Below, piece by piece: positions 34,715 to 45,458 of a DNA stretch of 64,000 nucleotides. This DNA is from Daphnia pulex. Taxonomy: Eukaryota; Arthropoda; Branchiopoda; Diplostraca; Daphniidae. The notes under the pieces were generated by a model. That model was not told the DNA's origin. It searched no databases and was given only the letters and a program-made list of their open reading frames with translations. Where the stretch lies: contig NC_060024.1 in the NCBI RefSeq assembly GCF_021134715.1, positions 13,814,974 to 13,878,973 on the forward strand. The letters run 5' to 3'. Every line of letters starts with the position of its first letter. Positions within the stretch are counted from its first letter, which is position 1. Position numbers and translations under genes: made by a program.

Positions 34715-35506
34715 ATGTCGGATCCCGAACAGTCAAGCGATTCTAGCTCAAATTCTAGTAGTTCAGGCTCCGACTCATCAAGAAGAGGAGGCGTAAAGAA
34801 ATTTCGTCTCTCAAGTGAAAAGTCAGCTAGTTTGGCCGACTGGGTCGTATCGGGTTTAGATGACACTCGAGCGAAAAGTGCTAGAGAGGCCTTTAGACCC
34901 AAGCTAAAGAAGAACGCCGACCTGCTGATCAACCCCAATCTAGATGATGCATTCTACATCCGGCTGAAGGCAGTTAAGTCATCTTCGGCAGCCAAGGTCA
35001 ACATCGACCCAATCGAGAAAATCTACAGAAATCAAACCTTCAAGATCCTTGACTTAGTCAAGCCCATCATGTTTCTAGCAAGTCGGCTCAAGAAAAAGAA
35101 GAAATCCCGAGCCGACGCCAAGGCGGTCAAAACAGCTCTGAAGCTCTGGGCGGTGGTGTACCACGACATCACGAACGCGCGACGCCGCAACATTCTGGCC
35201 CAAATCTACCCGCAGAATATTGGACTGCTAGACGACAAAGCTGTCCTGCCAACGGGTGGAGAACACCTCTTCGGTCCGAAGTTCACCCAGGCCCTGGTCG
35301 AGCAAGTGAAAACTCTGAACGCTCTCGAAAACGCGGGAGCCCCTCGCGCGCCCGGATCTAAAGGTGGTCATGATCAACGCCAATCGAATCGCGAATTCAG
35401 CCACCCCCCTTCATCTTCAGGCGGTCGCTATTCCAATTTTAAAGGATCTCGGTATGTCCAATCTATTCTCCTTTCCTTTTATGGGTTTTTTCTCTTGGAC
35501 GCATAG
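34715..35506 (+). pseudogene. gag-like ORF1 part of the DIRS-like element
   Basis: A Ser-rich acidic N-terminus is followed by a basic helical region and the GEHLFGPKF motif with an RRRNILAQIYP stretch. This resembles the first ORF of DIRS elements, which often has LFG.GF and RR..L..N signatures. A Gly/Ser/Arg-rich tail follows. It is read as the remains of a fossil gag-like protein. Confidence 0.6.
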
Positions 35507-35806
35507 CGCGTTTTTATGTTAAATTGTCAAGACCGGCTTTCGATCGGTGGAATTTATCAACGGTGGCCCCATATCTACAACTAAATTCTATTTGTGATCC
35601 CGTCCAATTATTTGGGAGCGGGTTGGCTCACCAAGTTGAACTTGATTGACTCATACTTGTCGGTCTCAATTTTTTTTTCCTATTTTTGAAGGCCTTTTGA
35701 AATTCCTTCAGTTTAAATGGGGGCGTTTTCTTCGAATCCGTGCCCCCCCCCCCCCTCCTTCGTTTTAAACTCAATGTGATGGGCGTTCACCAGACTAGTA
35801 AGGGGA

Positions 35807-36496
35807 GTGGTAACCTTCCTGCGAAAGAACGACCTTCGCCTCGAACTTTATTGGGATGAGATTTTAATCTCGGCGCACGGGTATAGCATTGCCCCAGCAC
35901 ACTTCCGTGCTCTTCGGATCCCCTTAGATTCCAAACCGGATGATCATCTGATCAGGTCAAGAGAGCAATTTACGCTTTCGGCACGTTTACAAGAGGCTCT
36001 TAGAAATCCTTCTTGGGTGGTTTCAAAGGCAGATTTTACATCTGGCCGTCCGCTCAGTTTTCCCGACGACGGATTTGTCCAGGGCGTCGGATGCATCCTT
36101 TTTAAAGAAGGGAGGGGGGCAGTATGAAACGAATAAGGACTAGGAAACTAGCCGAGATTGCCCTAGCAACACCACTGACCTCCCGTCCCTGATAGAGCTA
36201 GCAACGGAAATTCCGCTCCTTCTCTTCCCATCCAAGTAGGCTGATCTCCCCGTTGGGGGAGGGTCATCCATTGACAGGAACGAATCCATCTGTTTTATCG
36301 CTCGGTGGTTCTCCGGAGTTGTCTGGAAGAACGAACCTTTCCGAAGGAAATTATCGAGCTCATACTGGGAGCAATTCGATCGAATACGCACCCTGCATAC
36401 CAGTCCGCTGAGGTCGCTTGGAGCAGTTGGTGTAAGCAACGGAACCACAACTCTCTGTTGTCTGGCGTCAAGGAGGTATTAGCTTTTCCTTGTTAA
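35807..36496 (+). pseudogene. pol-region remnants of the DIRS-like element
   Basis: Fragments reminiscent of the DIRS reverse transcriptase/RNase H region (35,807-36,127) and of the N-terminal part of its tyrosine recombinase (36,305-36,496, with an AW.SWC pattern). They are short and incomplete, and most of the pol region is missing. Confidence 0.45.
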
Positions 36497-36728
36497 TTTT
36501 CATTCCAGCAAGAGCTGCAGCACGGTGGGAAGGAACCCTCCGACAACTATTCGTATGAAAGAGTATTGACGCCTTTTTAGACGAAATGCCGATTTGGTGG
36601 CGCATCCATGTTACACAGTCCAGCAGGGCTCCCACGAGCTCCAATTTTCAATCAGGCGTTGGTAACTGTCGACCATCAGGGGGTCTTATCTTATATCTTA
36701 TTATATCTGATTATATCTTGCTTTAAAG

Positions 36729-36840
36729 ACACAGTCAATGTCGAACGAATTTACCGACAATTTGTAAATTGTTCGAGCGAGCTTTAGCTCGCGATGAGCA
36801 ATTTGGATTGTTGGGGGAATGGAGTGAAGACATTGACTGT
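36729..36840. repeat. internal complementary region of the DIRS-like element
   Basis: Bases 36,729-36,762 are the complement of the element's left tip, and 36,759-36,840 are the complement of its right end including the right outer extension (37,233-37,314). The two halves share one AATT (36,759-36,762), which is therefore the circle-junction core. Confidence 0.85.
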
Positions 36841-37121
36841 CTTCTAACCACCCATCCCGCCCACTTCATTCCCGTTATCATTATGTTATTTAACTTGAAT
36901 TAGGTGCAGCATCCGATTATTGACGGCCCACTAATTCCTCTTTCCTTCTATCTTTTTGCTAGATACAACAATGATAGCCGCAGATCCAATTTCGACCGTG
37001 GCTCACCCAATCCCGCCAATAAAGGCGATCAGAACAACAACAACAAATAGGCCATTTGAACCATGGATCACCTTACACATTTTCCGTTAAGCCAGATCCA
37101 CAGTTTGTTTTTGCTTCCAAT

Positions 37122-37243
37122 TCTGATGTGTCTAAGAGAAAGGTCCGCCCACCTGAGCGCCATCTCTCACCTATCCCCCGTTTTTGTTGTTCTTTTGTTT
37201 GCTGAGAAGCAGCTGAAATATAGAGGTCGCACACAGTCAATGT
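37122..37243. repeat. right inverted terminal repeat of the DIRS-like element
   Basis: Complement of 34,564-34,685. It is followed by a right-hand extension (37,244-37,310) that is present otherwise only in the internal complementary region, the usual asymmetric arrangement of DIRS ends. Confidence 0.85.
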
Positions 37244-37611
37244 CTTCACTCCATTCCCCCAACAATCCAAATTGCTCATCGCGAGCTAAAGCTCGCTCGA
37301 ACAATTTACAAATTACCGAGTCAATTTCTTCGACAAAACACCTCAACATTTCTTTTAAATATTTAAGTCTCCCTCCCACCTCCTCGTTGCTTTCCCAATC
37401 GCGATGATTTGTTTATTATTTGGCAAAATGACAATTTAACATACTGTTCTAAACTTCCGCAACATGAAACCGTCATCAAGGTACAATCACAGTTCAACTT
37501 TATGCAAAAAGACTTTTACCACCAGCATATGGCTGCAACAACGTATCAAATTAGACAGCAGCTATGGGAGCATAATCTAGAAACAAAATCAAATTAAATT
37601 AATCTTCAGAT

Positions 37612-39507
37612 TCAGGCCATATGAAAAACTGTTTGGCAGAGTTGAATTGTGAAATTCAGCATCTCCATTGACACCGTCAACGTCAAATGGCTATCGAAAC
37701 CTACAGGGAAAAAGACAGATTGAGTTTCAGACAGAAATTATTTAATGACATCAAAGGACTTTTTTAAAGTTAATGAAGAAAGTTAGCCACATCTTACTGC
37801 AAGTTCAATGAATACACAAACATTATTACCTTGTCCACTATGCTGTTACCTGTTCATAGGATGCTATGTAGAACAAGCAGGAGAAGACATATTTCGGCAA
37901 CGTGAGACATAAATTTCAAGTCAAGTACTCTGAAAAAACTACTGTTTTTTTTTTATTACATGTTTAGGCAAGAAGTAATTTAGTAGCATGTGGTCCCACG
38001 ACATCAATGTAGCTATGACTTGGCTGTGTTCTCGATTTCTGCAATATATCAGCACAGCAGTCTGAGACCTGAACATAAACTAATAAAATCTTTAAAATCT
38101 ATTGCATTATTGCAGAGATATTGATCAATAAATTTACTTAAATTGGTCTGAAGTGCTTCTTCATGGGACGAGACGTACAGCAAACTCGTACAGCAGGTAC
38201 AGGTAATAATAGACGCCTAGACGGCATTCGGCAAAATGGACAGCAGTTTTGGCCCACGTGATCAGATTATTTCGCCAAAAGGAAATTACAGGAGGATGGA
38301 TTACGCATTGCCTATAGAATCACACATTAATATGTAACATTTAGTAAATTGAAGAAAAAGTTTCAAACAAGAATTACCAATTAGCCAATTAGTTTTTATG
38401 ACCATGATGAATTTGGAAGACATTTTCAGTCGGTGGCTGGAAAATGTGAAAATGTCTGAGTTTTGACGCGACGCTCTCGCCACCTGGCGGCCGGAGGACA
38501 TAAGCGCTACCGCGTATGCAAGGCATACTGATACCTGTCTGGAGCTGGAAATTGGTTGCATGCTTTTCATTCCGAAGTGGAAAATGCTATGAATGTAAGA
38601 AATAAATCACTAACAATATGAACAATAAACATGCCTGAACACATGCTTAGAGGCAAGAACGGAAGTTAGGTATAATAAAGCATGCCTATGTTTCAATAAA
38701 ATGGTAACCTTTCTTAGGATGCAAGAAGGGAATGCAAACTTAACAAATCTGACGTGATACCATACCACATTTAGTGGGTTGGAGGACAGAATGACAGATT
38801 TCTTTGGCAGGACATGGTCTTCTATGTTCTCAACATTTTTGGTTTTCTCTGAATATCAACCCAAAAATACTTATCAATAAAATACACACAAACACTGAGC
38901 AGACGCAAATCAAGTGAAACAATGCCAAAATGTCAGCACCATGAAAAGCTGAGAACAGCAAGCACATTAGATTGCTTTACCATAGACTGCTCCAACAAAC
39001 ACCAACCACCTGCTTCAAAGCAAAGTGAAATAATACAATTTTTAAAATGTTATTAGTTTAAAGTGAAACGCTACACTAAAGGGAGCATCAATTGGCACAA
39101 CCCAACAGAATAAATTAAAGAGTTCAAGCTTAAATTGATGAAGATATTGTTCTACTTAAATAAAGATCAAAACAAAATCACCCAGGTAATGGACTAGAGA
39201 AAATTTGTAACTAGGAAGATCCATTAGAAAACAATTCACTTGATAAATATTGAATAAAACTACAATTTCAACTCAATTTACCAATTGCTAGTCTTCCCAC
39301 ACAGGCAAGTAGATAAGGTTTACTTCAATTGCCATCAACCACATACCAAGGTAAGACATTAATAGAAACCACTGTAATTAAGTCACACATTTTCCAAAGG
39401 ACAATAACTGACAGCTAAATTTCCAGTTACCTTGTTGTAATCCACGGAGATCTGGCGAACCGTCGACCTGGATCGATCACGTGCTGGTAATGGAATGTCC
39501 TTCCCAC
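37612..39507 (-). pseudogene. relic or unrecognised spliced gene of unknown function, central-arm copy
   Basis: Reverse-complement counterpart of the segments described at 24,410-26,308 and 55,843-57,734, with the same exon-like pieces and terminal stop on the - strand. It is nearly identical to the third-arm copy. Identity is unknown. Confidence 0.3.
38472..38494 (-). promoter_or_regulatory. CTCF-like motif, central arm
   Basis: On the - strand it reads CCGGCCGCCAGGTGGCGAG, the same as in the third arm. One base differs from arm 1 (GGCGAG against GGCGCG), just outside the strongest core positions. Confidence 0.42.
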
Positions 39508-40398
39508 TGTAATGCAGTCAGAAATGTTTTAAGTAAACATCTTCTATTTGATATACTTGTTTAACAAATAAAATCCTTGTTACCTTTTCTAGATCTATGA
39601 ATTAAATCTACAATTTCAATAAATTTTCTTCAAAGTTTGACGCGACGAACTGCAAATTCTCATTACACCTTTCGAAGTCCTATGAGAAAATTTGCAAATG
39701 AACAGCAGAGAGCAGGGCCAAGGCCAAGGCCAAACGTTCTTTGGTGGAAGATGAGTGGCGTTGGCGTTGCCAATTTGGTGCAACTCGGCCGTCTAATAAA
39801 ATATATTTTGCAACTCTTCCAATATATAATTTTTGTTTTAAAAAATATGAATTCCAAGATTAATTACAGATTAAAATCACTGTTTTTTTTTCTCTCTATA
39901 AGAGTAGGAATGTTTCTTAGGAATTAGTTACTTGGGAATGTTAGTTGCATTGGATAACTTTTCGAAAGCATTACAGACATAGGATGTTAATCTATAGCTC
40001 GTTGAGGAGTGAAACGGACTGAAAAAGACACTCCACTTACAGACAACAATAAAACATTAGCTGCCTCTAAATGAGATTGGAGCTAATCCAACTGATGGTG
40101 TAAATGGGTAAGTAGGGAATCTGCTTTGGAGCCAGGCGGTCGCTCAGGCTAGCAATCGAAAAATGTAATGTCCACTTCAAGTTGGTCGTTCTTCTGGCAG
40201 GCATATGCATTCCAGGGCTTGGAAAGTTTGCGTCGACGACAATCGGGCTGGCGTGATTTACGTTTTTGAATTGACCCAGTCCAGATTTTCTTGACTCCTG
40301 AGTCCTGACTACGAGTAAGCCTCGTAAATAACTCCTTGATACGATCAGGCTGTAGGGGTATCCAGTCGACGTAAATAAGGGATCAACCAACGACAAAG

Positions 40399-40772
40399 TT
40401 TTGGTTTAAAAAAATCAACATCACAGCTATCCGTGATTAAATGACAAACACTCAGTTCGCTCATGGCGTCGAGTCTTTCCAAGTTGAAATGTTATTGCTG
40501 GAGGTTGTAGACAAAGATGTGTTCCAAGTGAGGTACGTTTCCTTCTAGACCAGCAAGTTTGATAAAAGCCAACGGGTTCTCTACCTACATACTATCAAAT
40601 ATAACAAATGTGTATCACCAATATTATCAGTACCTACAACATAACATACATACTACCTACATAACAAATCAAACCAAACCTTAGTTTCTCGATGTCCGCA
40701 GCTCGTGTTCGATAGAACAGACTTACAAGGTCGGTGGTTAGTTCAATTCCCATGGAGATGAAAGGTCTCATT
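40399..40772 (-). pseudogene. LRR gene relic, central-arm copy
   Basis: Reverse-complement counterpart of 54,577-54,950. It carries the MGIELTTDLVSLFYRTRAAD segment and the LRR-core segment LEHIFVYNLQQ on the - strand, separated by non-coding sequence. Broken as in the other arms. Confidence 0.55.
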
Positions 40773-41588
40773 GTTTCGCTTCTTCACTGTAATTGATCAA
40801 CAGTGTTTATTTCTAATAATTGATCCACATCGACAGCCATACGGGCGGCTGGGCATTCACACCGATCTCACTTTGTAGTCCCTGTTGTTGCTCCCATTAA
40901 AAAAATAAAATAAAATCCTCACCGACATCACATTCGGGTAAAAGGAGCGGAATTCAAAAGGCGGAAAGGTGTCAGGGAAGCAAGAACATATACGTCCGTG
41001 AGGTAGCGTTTGGGGTCCACTGAGAGTGAACATAACAGAGACGGTTTGCCATTTAGGCATTTACCCTGGCGGAAAAAACCTCCCGCCGATTCCAACGCTG
41101 TTGAGACCGTTCGAAAAACAAAAAAAAAAGACTGGACAAAGGCGCTGTCCTGCGGCATGAGGTCCACTCATTAAAGTTTATCTTGTAAAAAAGCAATCGA
41201 TCTAGAAACTGCAGCAAAATTCGTCGTGTTGATATCAGCATAAATTTTTCGCTCCACTATCAAATTGTGCCAGCCTCTGTTTTCTTTGCCTTCCTTGTTG
41301 ATGTTACCAAGTTACGAATCTTAAAAATCAATGGGACCCCATACTGCCTTATTACGACGTCCTCCCTCTATGACAATAACTCCGCCTAGATCAGTATTTT
41401 TTGAAAAATTTAAACAGCTAAATTGTCAGTGAAATAAAAATAATTATTTACTCAATCTCGACTTCACTTTAATACACAACATGAACATTAATCACAGCTT
41501 ACACTATGATTTGTGACTAAATATTTTTTTCTTTAAGCTTCAAATCTATAATATTACGAAATTAATAATATGTAACTAGTGTTTTTTT

Positions 41589-41736
41589 TCTCCTTTATTA
41601 AGAAATTTCTACTTTTATGTTGATCAATAAACCATCGGGGGTCACATGAAAATTCGTTTAGAATAGAACTCGAATAGAGAGGGGTTGAATTCAGGACTGC
41701 CCAACGTAAGAGTAGAAATTCTTAATTAAGGAGAAA
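41589..41736. mobile_element. 148-bp MITE, central-arm copy
   Basis: Same element as at 22,209-22,356, in reverse orientation, with both ~33-bp terminal inverted repeats retained. Its presence at the equivalent place in each arm shows insertion before duplication. Confidence 0.7.
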
Positions 41737-41959
41737 CAATATCAGTATCATAATAATTGATCATTGTTTGTAATTATGTAGTTATTTCATTAGCAGTAAT
41801 CATTTAAAGTCAATAGATTTTAAATCAAATCAAATTATGCAAAAACAAGCCCGATTGGCGGTTGCTAACAACCTACGACACACCCAAACCTTGATAAAGA
41901 CCGGCAGTTAATGGAAAGTTCAGTTAACGATTGATTTTCATCATCTTTGAAATACAAAA

Positions 41960-43132
41960 ATGGCACGAGGACAGCAAAACCGAAATGGAACCGGCACGAG
42001 AAAATTGACGAAAAAGCAGAAGCTGGCGCTTGCATCGAAAAGGCTTACCCGCGTTCAAGAAAAAAAAGCCATTTTTATTACAAAACATTTGGCTAGAGCC
42101 CTCCTCCTTTTCAAACGAGAATTAAGGCAGTTTCTCAAGTCATGGGGATTGGCCCCTCGCAAATATCAAGACACGTCCACCCTTCTCAAGAAAATGATTA
42201 ACTATAATCAACAGATACCGAATTTCTTTGGAACAACCAAACGTCGAGTGGAAGTCGCTACCGCAACCCTACGTAAGGCCAATTATGGCAGAAACGCCGT
42301 CTTCCACGGTGTTTTACCCGTTGTCTGGAGGGAATGGAAAAAGTTTCTACGAGCTTGGATTACAGTGGCGAACATGATTGGGGCCAAGTCGCTAGTCCAA
42401 AAGTTACGAAAAATGATGACGCGTCTACTTTCCTCGCACGGACGACGACCCTACACCGTGTCGAAAAACACTATTTTCATGAGTGTGGCTTCAGAAGAAA
42501 CGACTAAATGGACATCCTCCAAACGATCGGCCGCCATCGCGATTGGGCACATAGTTTTCGACACTTTTCTTCAAGATGTGGCACCGAACCTTCGCACATT
42601 CATCGATTCAAATAACATCAGAGCGAATTGGACTTCCGTGTTGGACGCATATGAGCTGAGTAAGTTCATTTTGGACAAATGCAGCGCAGACTGCTTTTTC
42701 GTTCCGCCCGGGACGCAAGATGAAGATGAATTGATAACAAGACTGGAAGGAGCGATGGAGGGGCGGCATGCGGTAAGTCATGATATGCAAGAGAACGTCT
42801 TCTATAATTGGGAAATATACTTAAAGGATTGTGTTTATATCCTGACAGCGATTCACTGTCCAGAAGCAGCCGCACGCGTCCAGAAACGCCTTGATCGCCT
42901 CATCGCATCCAGAGACCAGGCCAATCAGCAATTCTCTGCATTAACAGCTCGCCGCGTCACTACCGTCCATCGCAGCTTCCTGCAAGCCAAAAAATCGCCC
43001 CAACTCAAAGGTAAGCCAGGAAAGTGGCCGAGGCCTAATAGTCGATGGTTGAAAGGAATGTGTCCGTCCCAAACGATCGGGGACGCCTTTAGATTCCGAC
43101 TCAAGAACAAGGTTCACAAGATTCTTCATTAA
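41960..43132 (+). CDS. putative tandem-HEPN protein, central-arm copy (390 aa, unrecognised family)
   Basis: One uninterrupted frame of 390 codons from ATG 41960 (context ACAAAAATGG), with AATAAA at 43,271-43,276, about 140 bases after the stop. The N-terminus (1-50) is very basic. The protein has two similar halves. Gly110-Arg111-Asn112-Ala-Val-Phe-His116 is followed by Trp126 and Phe129-Leu130. Gly268-Arg269-His270-Ala-Val-Ser-His274 is followed by Trp284 and Tyr287-Leu288. Both motifs fit the HEPN RNase signature R-(N/D/H)-x3-H, and the spacing of the downstream aromatics is the same, which suggests an internal duplication. No signal peptide or membrane helix is visible. HEPN domains in known proteins cut RNA or bind nucleotides; that this one does is inference. 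It is identical in protein sequence to the copy at 52,217-53,389. Confidence 0.75.
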   Translation: MARGQQNRNGTGTRKLTKKQKLALASKRLTRVQEKKAIFITKHLARALLLFKRELRQFLKSWGLAPRKYQDTSTLLKKMINYNQQIPNFFGTTKRRVEVATATLRKANYGRNAVFHGVLPVVWREWKKFLRAWITVANMIGAKSLVQKLRKMMTRLLSSHGRRPYTVSKNTIFMSVASEETTKWTSSKRSAAIAIGHIVFDTFLQDVAPNLRTFIDSNNIRANWTSVLDAYELSKFILDKCSADCFFVPPGTQDEDELITRLEGAMEGRHAVSHDMQENVFYNWEIYLKDCVYILTAIHCPEAAARVQKRLDRLIASRDQANQQFSALTARRVTTVHRSFLQAKKSPQLKGKPGKWPRPNSRWLKGMCPSQTIGDAFRFRLKNKVHKILH

Positions 43133-43828
43133 CCGAATTTCGATTCTCTAAATTCTCTTGATTGTTGCTGCTAAGTCGCTGATACGTTGATCGTAATTCT
43201 GAATACAAAAGTTGTCGATTTGAAAATTTTCTATCTAGTCTCGTCTTTCATTCAGTTGCAATTAGTTATGAATAAATCAATGCTGTACTAAAAATTAAAT
43301 GGATAACTCGTGAGAAGCAAAAATACGAAGCGCTAAAATGATCTGACAAGAAAGCCAGTCTAATCTCACATATCTCAGAATTCTATCGATCCTCACTGAA
43401 CAAATTTGTTTCCCAACTGGGGCTGGTATAACAAAGAGCAAAACAACACACACTTGGCACTTCCAAACAAATACAAGGGAAATTGTCAGATACATACCCG
43501 TTAGATATACTGTTGAAGACATAGTGGCATTCTCCATCATGAAATTGCAGTCAGCCAACCATCTAACTTTACTGCTGTTTGGTCACCATCCAACTGCTTG
43601 TTGAAAAGGGTAGACAAATTCACGCGGGATGTGGTGGTGAGCCCCAATGTTGGCACACCTTCAAACCTGGAACACAAAAAGATTGCACAGCAGTTAGGAT
43701 AACAACTTTGGAAATAAAACAGTAAATTAGTCTCAATTTGAATTTGTTCTTTACGCTTGCATTCTAAAAACACAAAAATCTTACTGGATAATAATAAAAG
43801 ATTGATTTAAGAAAAAAAAAAGGTTTTC

Positions 43829-44437
43829 ATGGAAAGTCATCGCTGTGTGAGAATGATCAAGTCAAGATCATCAATCCAGCCCTCTCCTTCCAATCTGGAA
43901 CGTGTAGGCAAAATTCAGGCTTCCATTAACTTTTACATTTTTCTCATTGGCTTCTCACTTTTCTTCATCTGGGATATTTTGTTATACATTGTGGAGCTAT
44001 GGTCCATGACGATTCACATGTAGACTGAGGAAATTGCTATTTCAACACACATTGTGTCTAGCTTCAGGAGTACAGCTAGTTCAACCTTGTTACGAGATAC
44101 TACTGTTTGTTCTTCAACGGATTCTTCCAAAGGCACAGACAATTCTAAAAGTCAAACAGTACTTGGAAAGTATAGACTTGTCGTGCATCAGCTAAATGAT
44201 GCTGTAACTTTGGCTAAGAATCACACGAAAAATTTCCCAATAGTTCCACCATTTTCAGTATGGAGATATTATAAGTCATATGCAAGAGAAACCATCGACG
44301 CCTCACCTCTCGTACCGATGAGATCTTATTCTAAGAGATGTAGAATGCTTAACTGTTTTCTCACATTTTATCGGTTACTACCTACACATTTTCAACCACG
44401 CGTAAGGGGACGGGATATTTGTGATAACAACACATGA
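43829..44437 (+). pseudogene. chemoreceptor-like (gustatory receptor-like) gene relic, central-arm copy
   Basis: One frame runs through 43,829-44,437 with a single interruption (TAG 44,021-44,023). Before it lies a strong membrane helix (FYIFLIGFSLFFIWDILLYI). After it come a Ser/Thr-rich loop and KYRLVVHQLNDAVTLAKN, like the region before the late helices of arthropod gustatory receptors. GTAGAC/GTAAAT at the interruption in different arms could be a splice donor with a very short intron. The other helices and the C-terminal TYhhhhhQF motif were not found. It may be a fragment or a non-homologous look-alike. Confidence 0.33.
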
Positions 44438-44930
44438 TTTTTAGATCAGGCAATTTAGAACAAACAAAAGAATACTAACGTCAATGAACTTTTTAGGCAA
44501 TTAATTCAATTTCACTCTACTTTGTAAAACTACTCCTCTCCCCACGACTGGTTAATGTAAAGGTAACACCGGCGGTCACCCAGCCACAATTTGTTTCAAT
44601 CACGATCTCTGCAGAACAACAGCAGAGTGGCAGATTGGCAGGGTGGTGGGTGGAGAATGCATGCAGACGAACTTCCGTCTTAACAGCGATGCCATTTTAG
44701 CTCGACGGAGTTTAATCAAATGTTTGATAAGTCAATCAGAGAGTCAATCAAAACAATCTCAATTAAATTCATGTGTCGTATCAAAGTAGACTTAAATAAT
44801 AATAATTAATTTAAAAAAATAGAAATACATCAATAATATTTTATTTTACCAACATTTTCCGATCGGACAAAAAGTTTCGATTTCGTCTTCTTTATCTCAA
44901 AACAAATAAGATTTTCGATAAGAATGACAT

Positions 44931-45170
44931 GAGTTCCACTCTGCTGGTTTCTCTGTGGGTAAACCTGAGAAAATATGAAAATGGACTAGAAGTGACTGAA
45001 GAGATTGCCTTGCATGTTTTGATCGTAAAGGATTATTGCTGTCTATGGAAATCTGAAATGAATCCGGATTTGTTATGTTAGAAAGTGGAAACGTCCAATG
45101 TCTCACAGCAGATAACGGAATAAATAAACAGTCCAAAAAAACTCGCTATCTTATATTGACTTAAAATATC
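44931..45170. other. unique sequence between the central arm and the LRR pseudogene
   Basis: A 240-bp stretch with no counterpart at the ends of the other arms. It contains an AATAAATAAA run near 45,118 and no coding signal. It is probably the upstream flank that came with the truncated LRR gene. Confidence 0.4.
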
Positions 45171-45178
45171 TTTATAAT
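45171..45178 (+). promoter_or_regulatory. TATA box of the truncated LRR gene
   Basis: TTTATAAT lies 79 bases before the ATG, as in LRR gene 2 (78 bases), and is followed by the conserved GTCGTCGTC...CACTGAGCTTC leader. The promoter is therefore kept although the gene is lost. Confidence 0.5.
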
Positions 45179-45249
45179 AAAGGCATTTGGGCCGTCGTCG
45201 TCAAGTGCGCACTGAGCTTCAGCAGCGAACAACATTTCTCAGTCCCAAC

Positions 45250-45458
45250 ATGCAAGCGTTTTAATCCATTTTTCAGGTCAGCTAATATTATCCATTACGT
45301 AAACATTTTCCCATGCGTTATTGCTTATTTAAATAAATAATTCGTACATAGGTATTAGCCCTCGGGCATCTGCTGACGGCTGTCCTAGCCGATGCACAGC
45401 AGAGGAAATACGACACCAACTTCGATGACGTCAGGCCGGGAATGACTTTTTCGAATAA
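45250..45458 (+). pseudogene. truncated 5' end of a third LRR paralogue
   Basis: Exon 1 (45,250-45,276) matches the leader exon of LRR gene 2 but has TAA as its fifth codon and is 3 bp shorter. The intron and its splice sites are kept. Exon 2 (from 45,352) reads VLALGHLLTAVLADAQQRKY, against VLVLGFLLTAVVADPRRQFD in gene 2, and continues for a few codons. Then the sequence stops abruptly at 45,458, where the right repeat array begins. All LRRs are missing. Confidence 0.85.

Larger units (their letters stand above)
34547..37310 (+). mobile_element. DIRS-like (tyrosine-recombinase) retroelement, broken and internally deleted
   Basis: The element has inverted terminal repeats (34,564-34,685 and 37,122-37,243) and an internal complementary region (36,729-36,840). 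That region joins the complements of both outer ends, the signature of DIRS elements that pass through a circle. It is about half the usual DIRS length and its coding parts are fragmentary, so it is a fossil. It is flanked by AATT on each side, while the empty sites in the other arms have a single AATT. Near-identical terminal repeats and absence from both partner arms indicate a recent insertion, after the inverted duplication. Confidence 0.85.
31679..44930. repeat. central arm (right arm of palindrome 1, left arm of palindrome 2)
   Basis: Reverse complement of 19,005-29,470, and also of 50,546-60,888. It is interrupted by a DIRS-like element at 34,547-37,310 that neither partner has. Without the insertion its length is about 10.48 kb, against 10.47 kb for arm 1. 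Over 34.15-44.8 kb it is almost identical to the third arm. Over 31.7-34.1 kb it is almost identical to arm 1. Confidence 0.95.
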
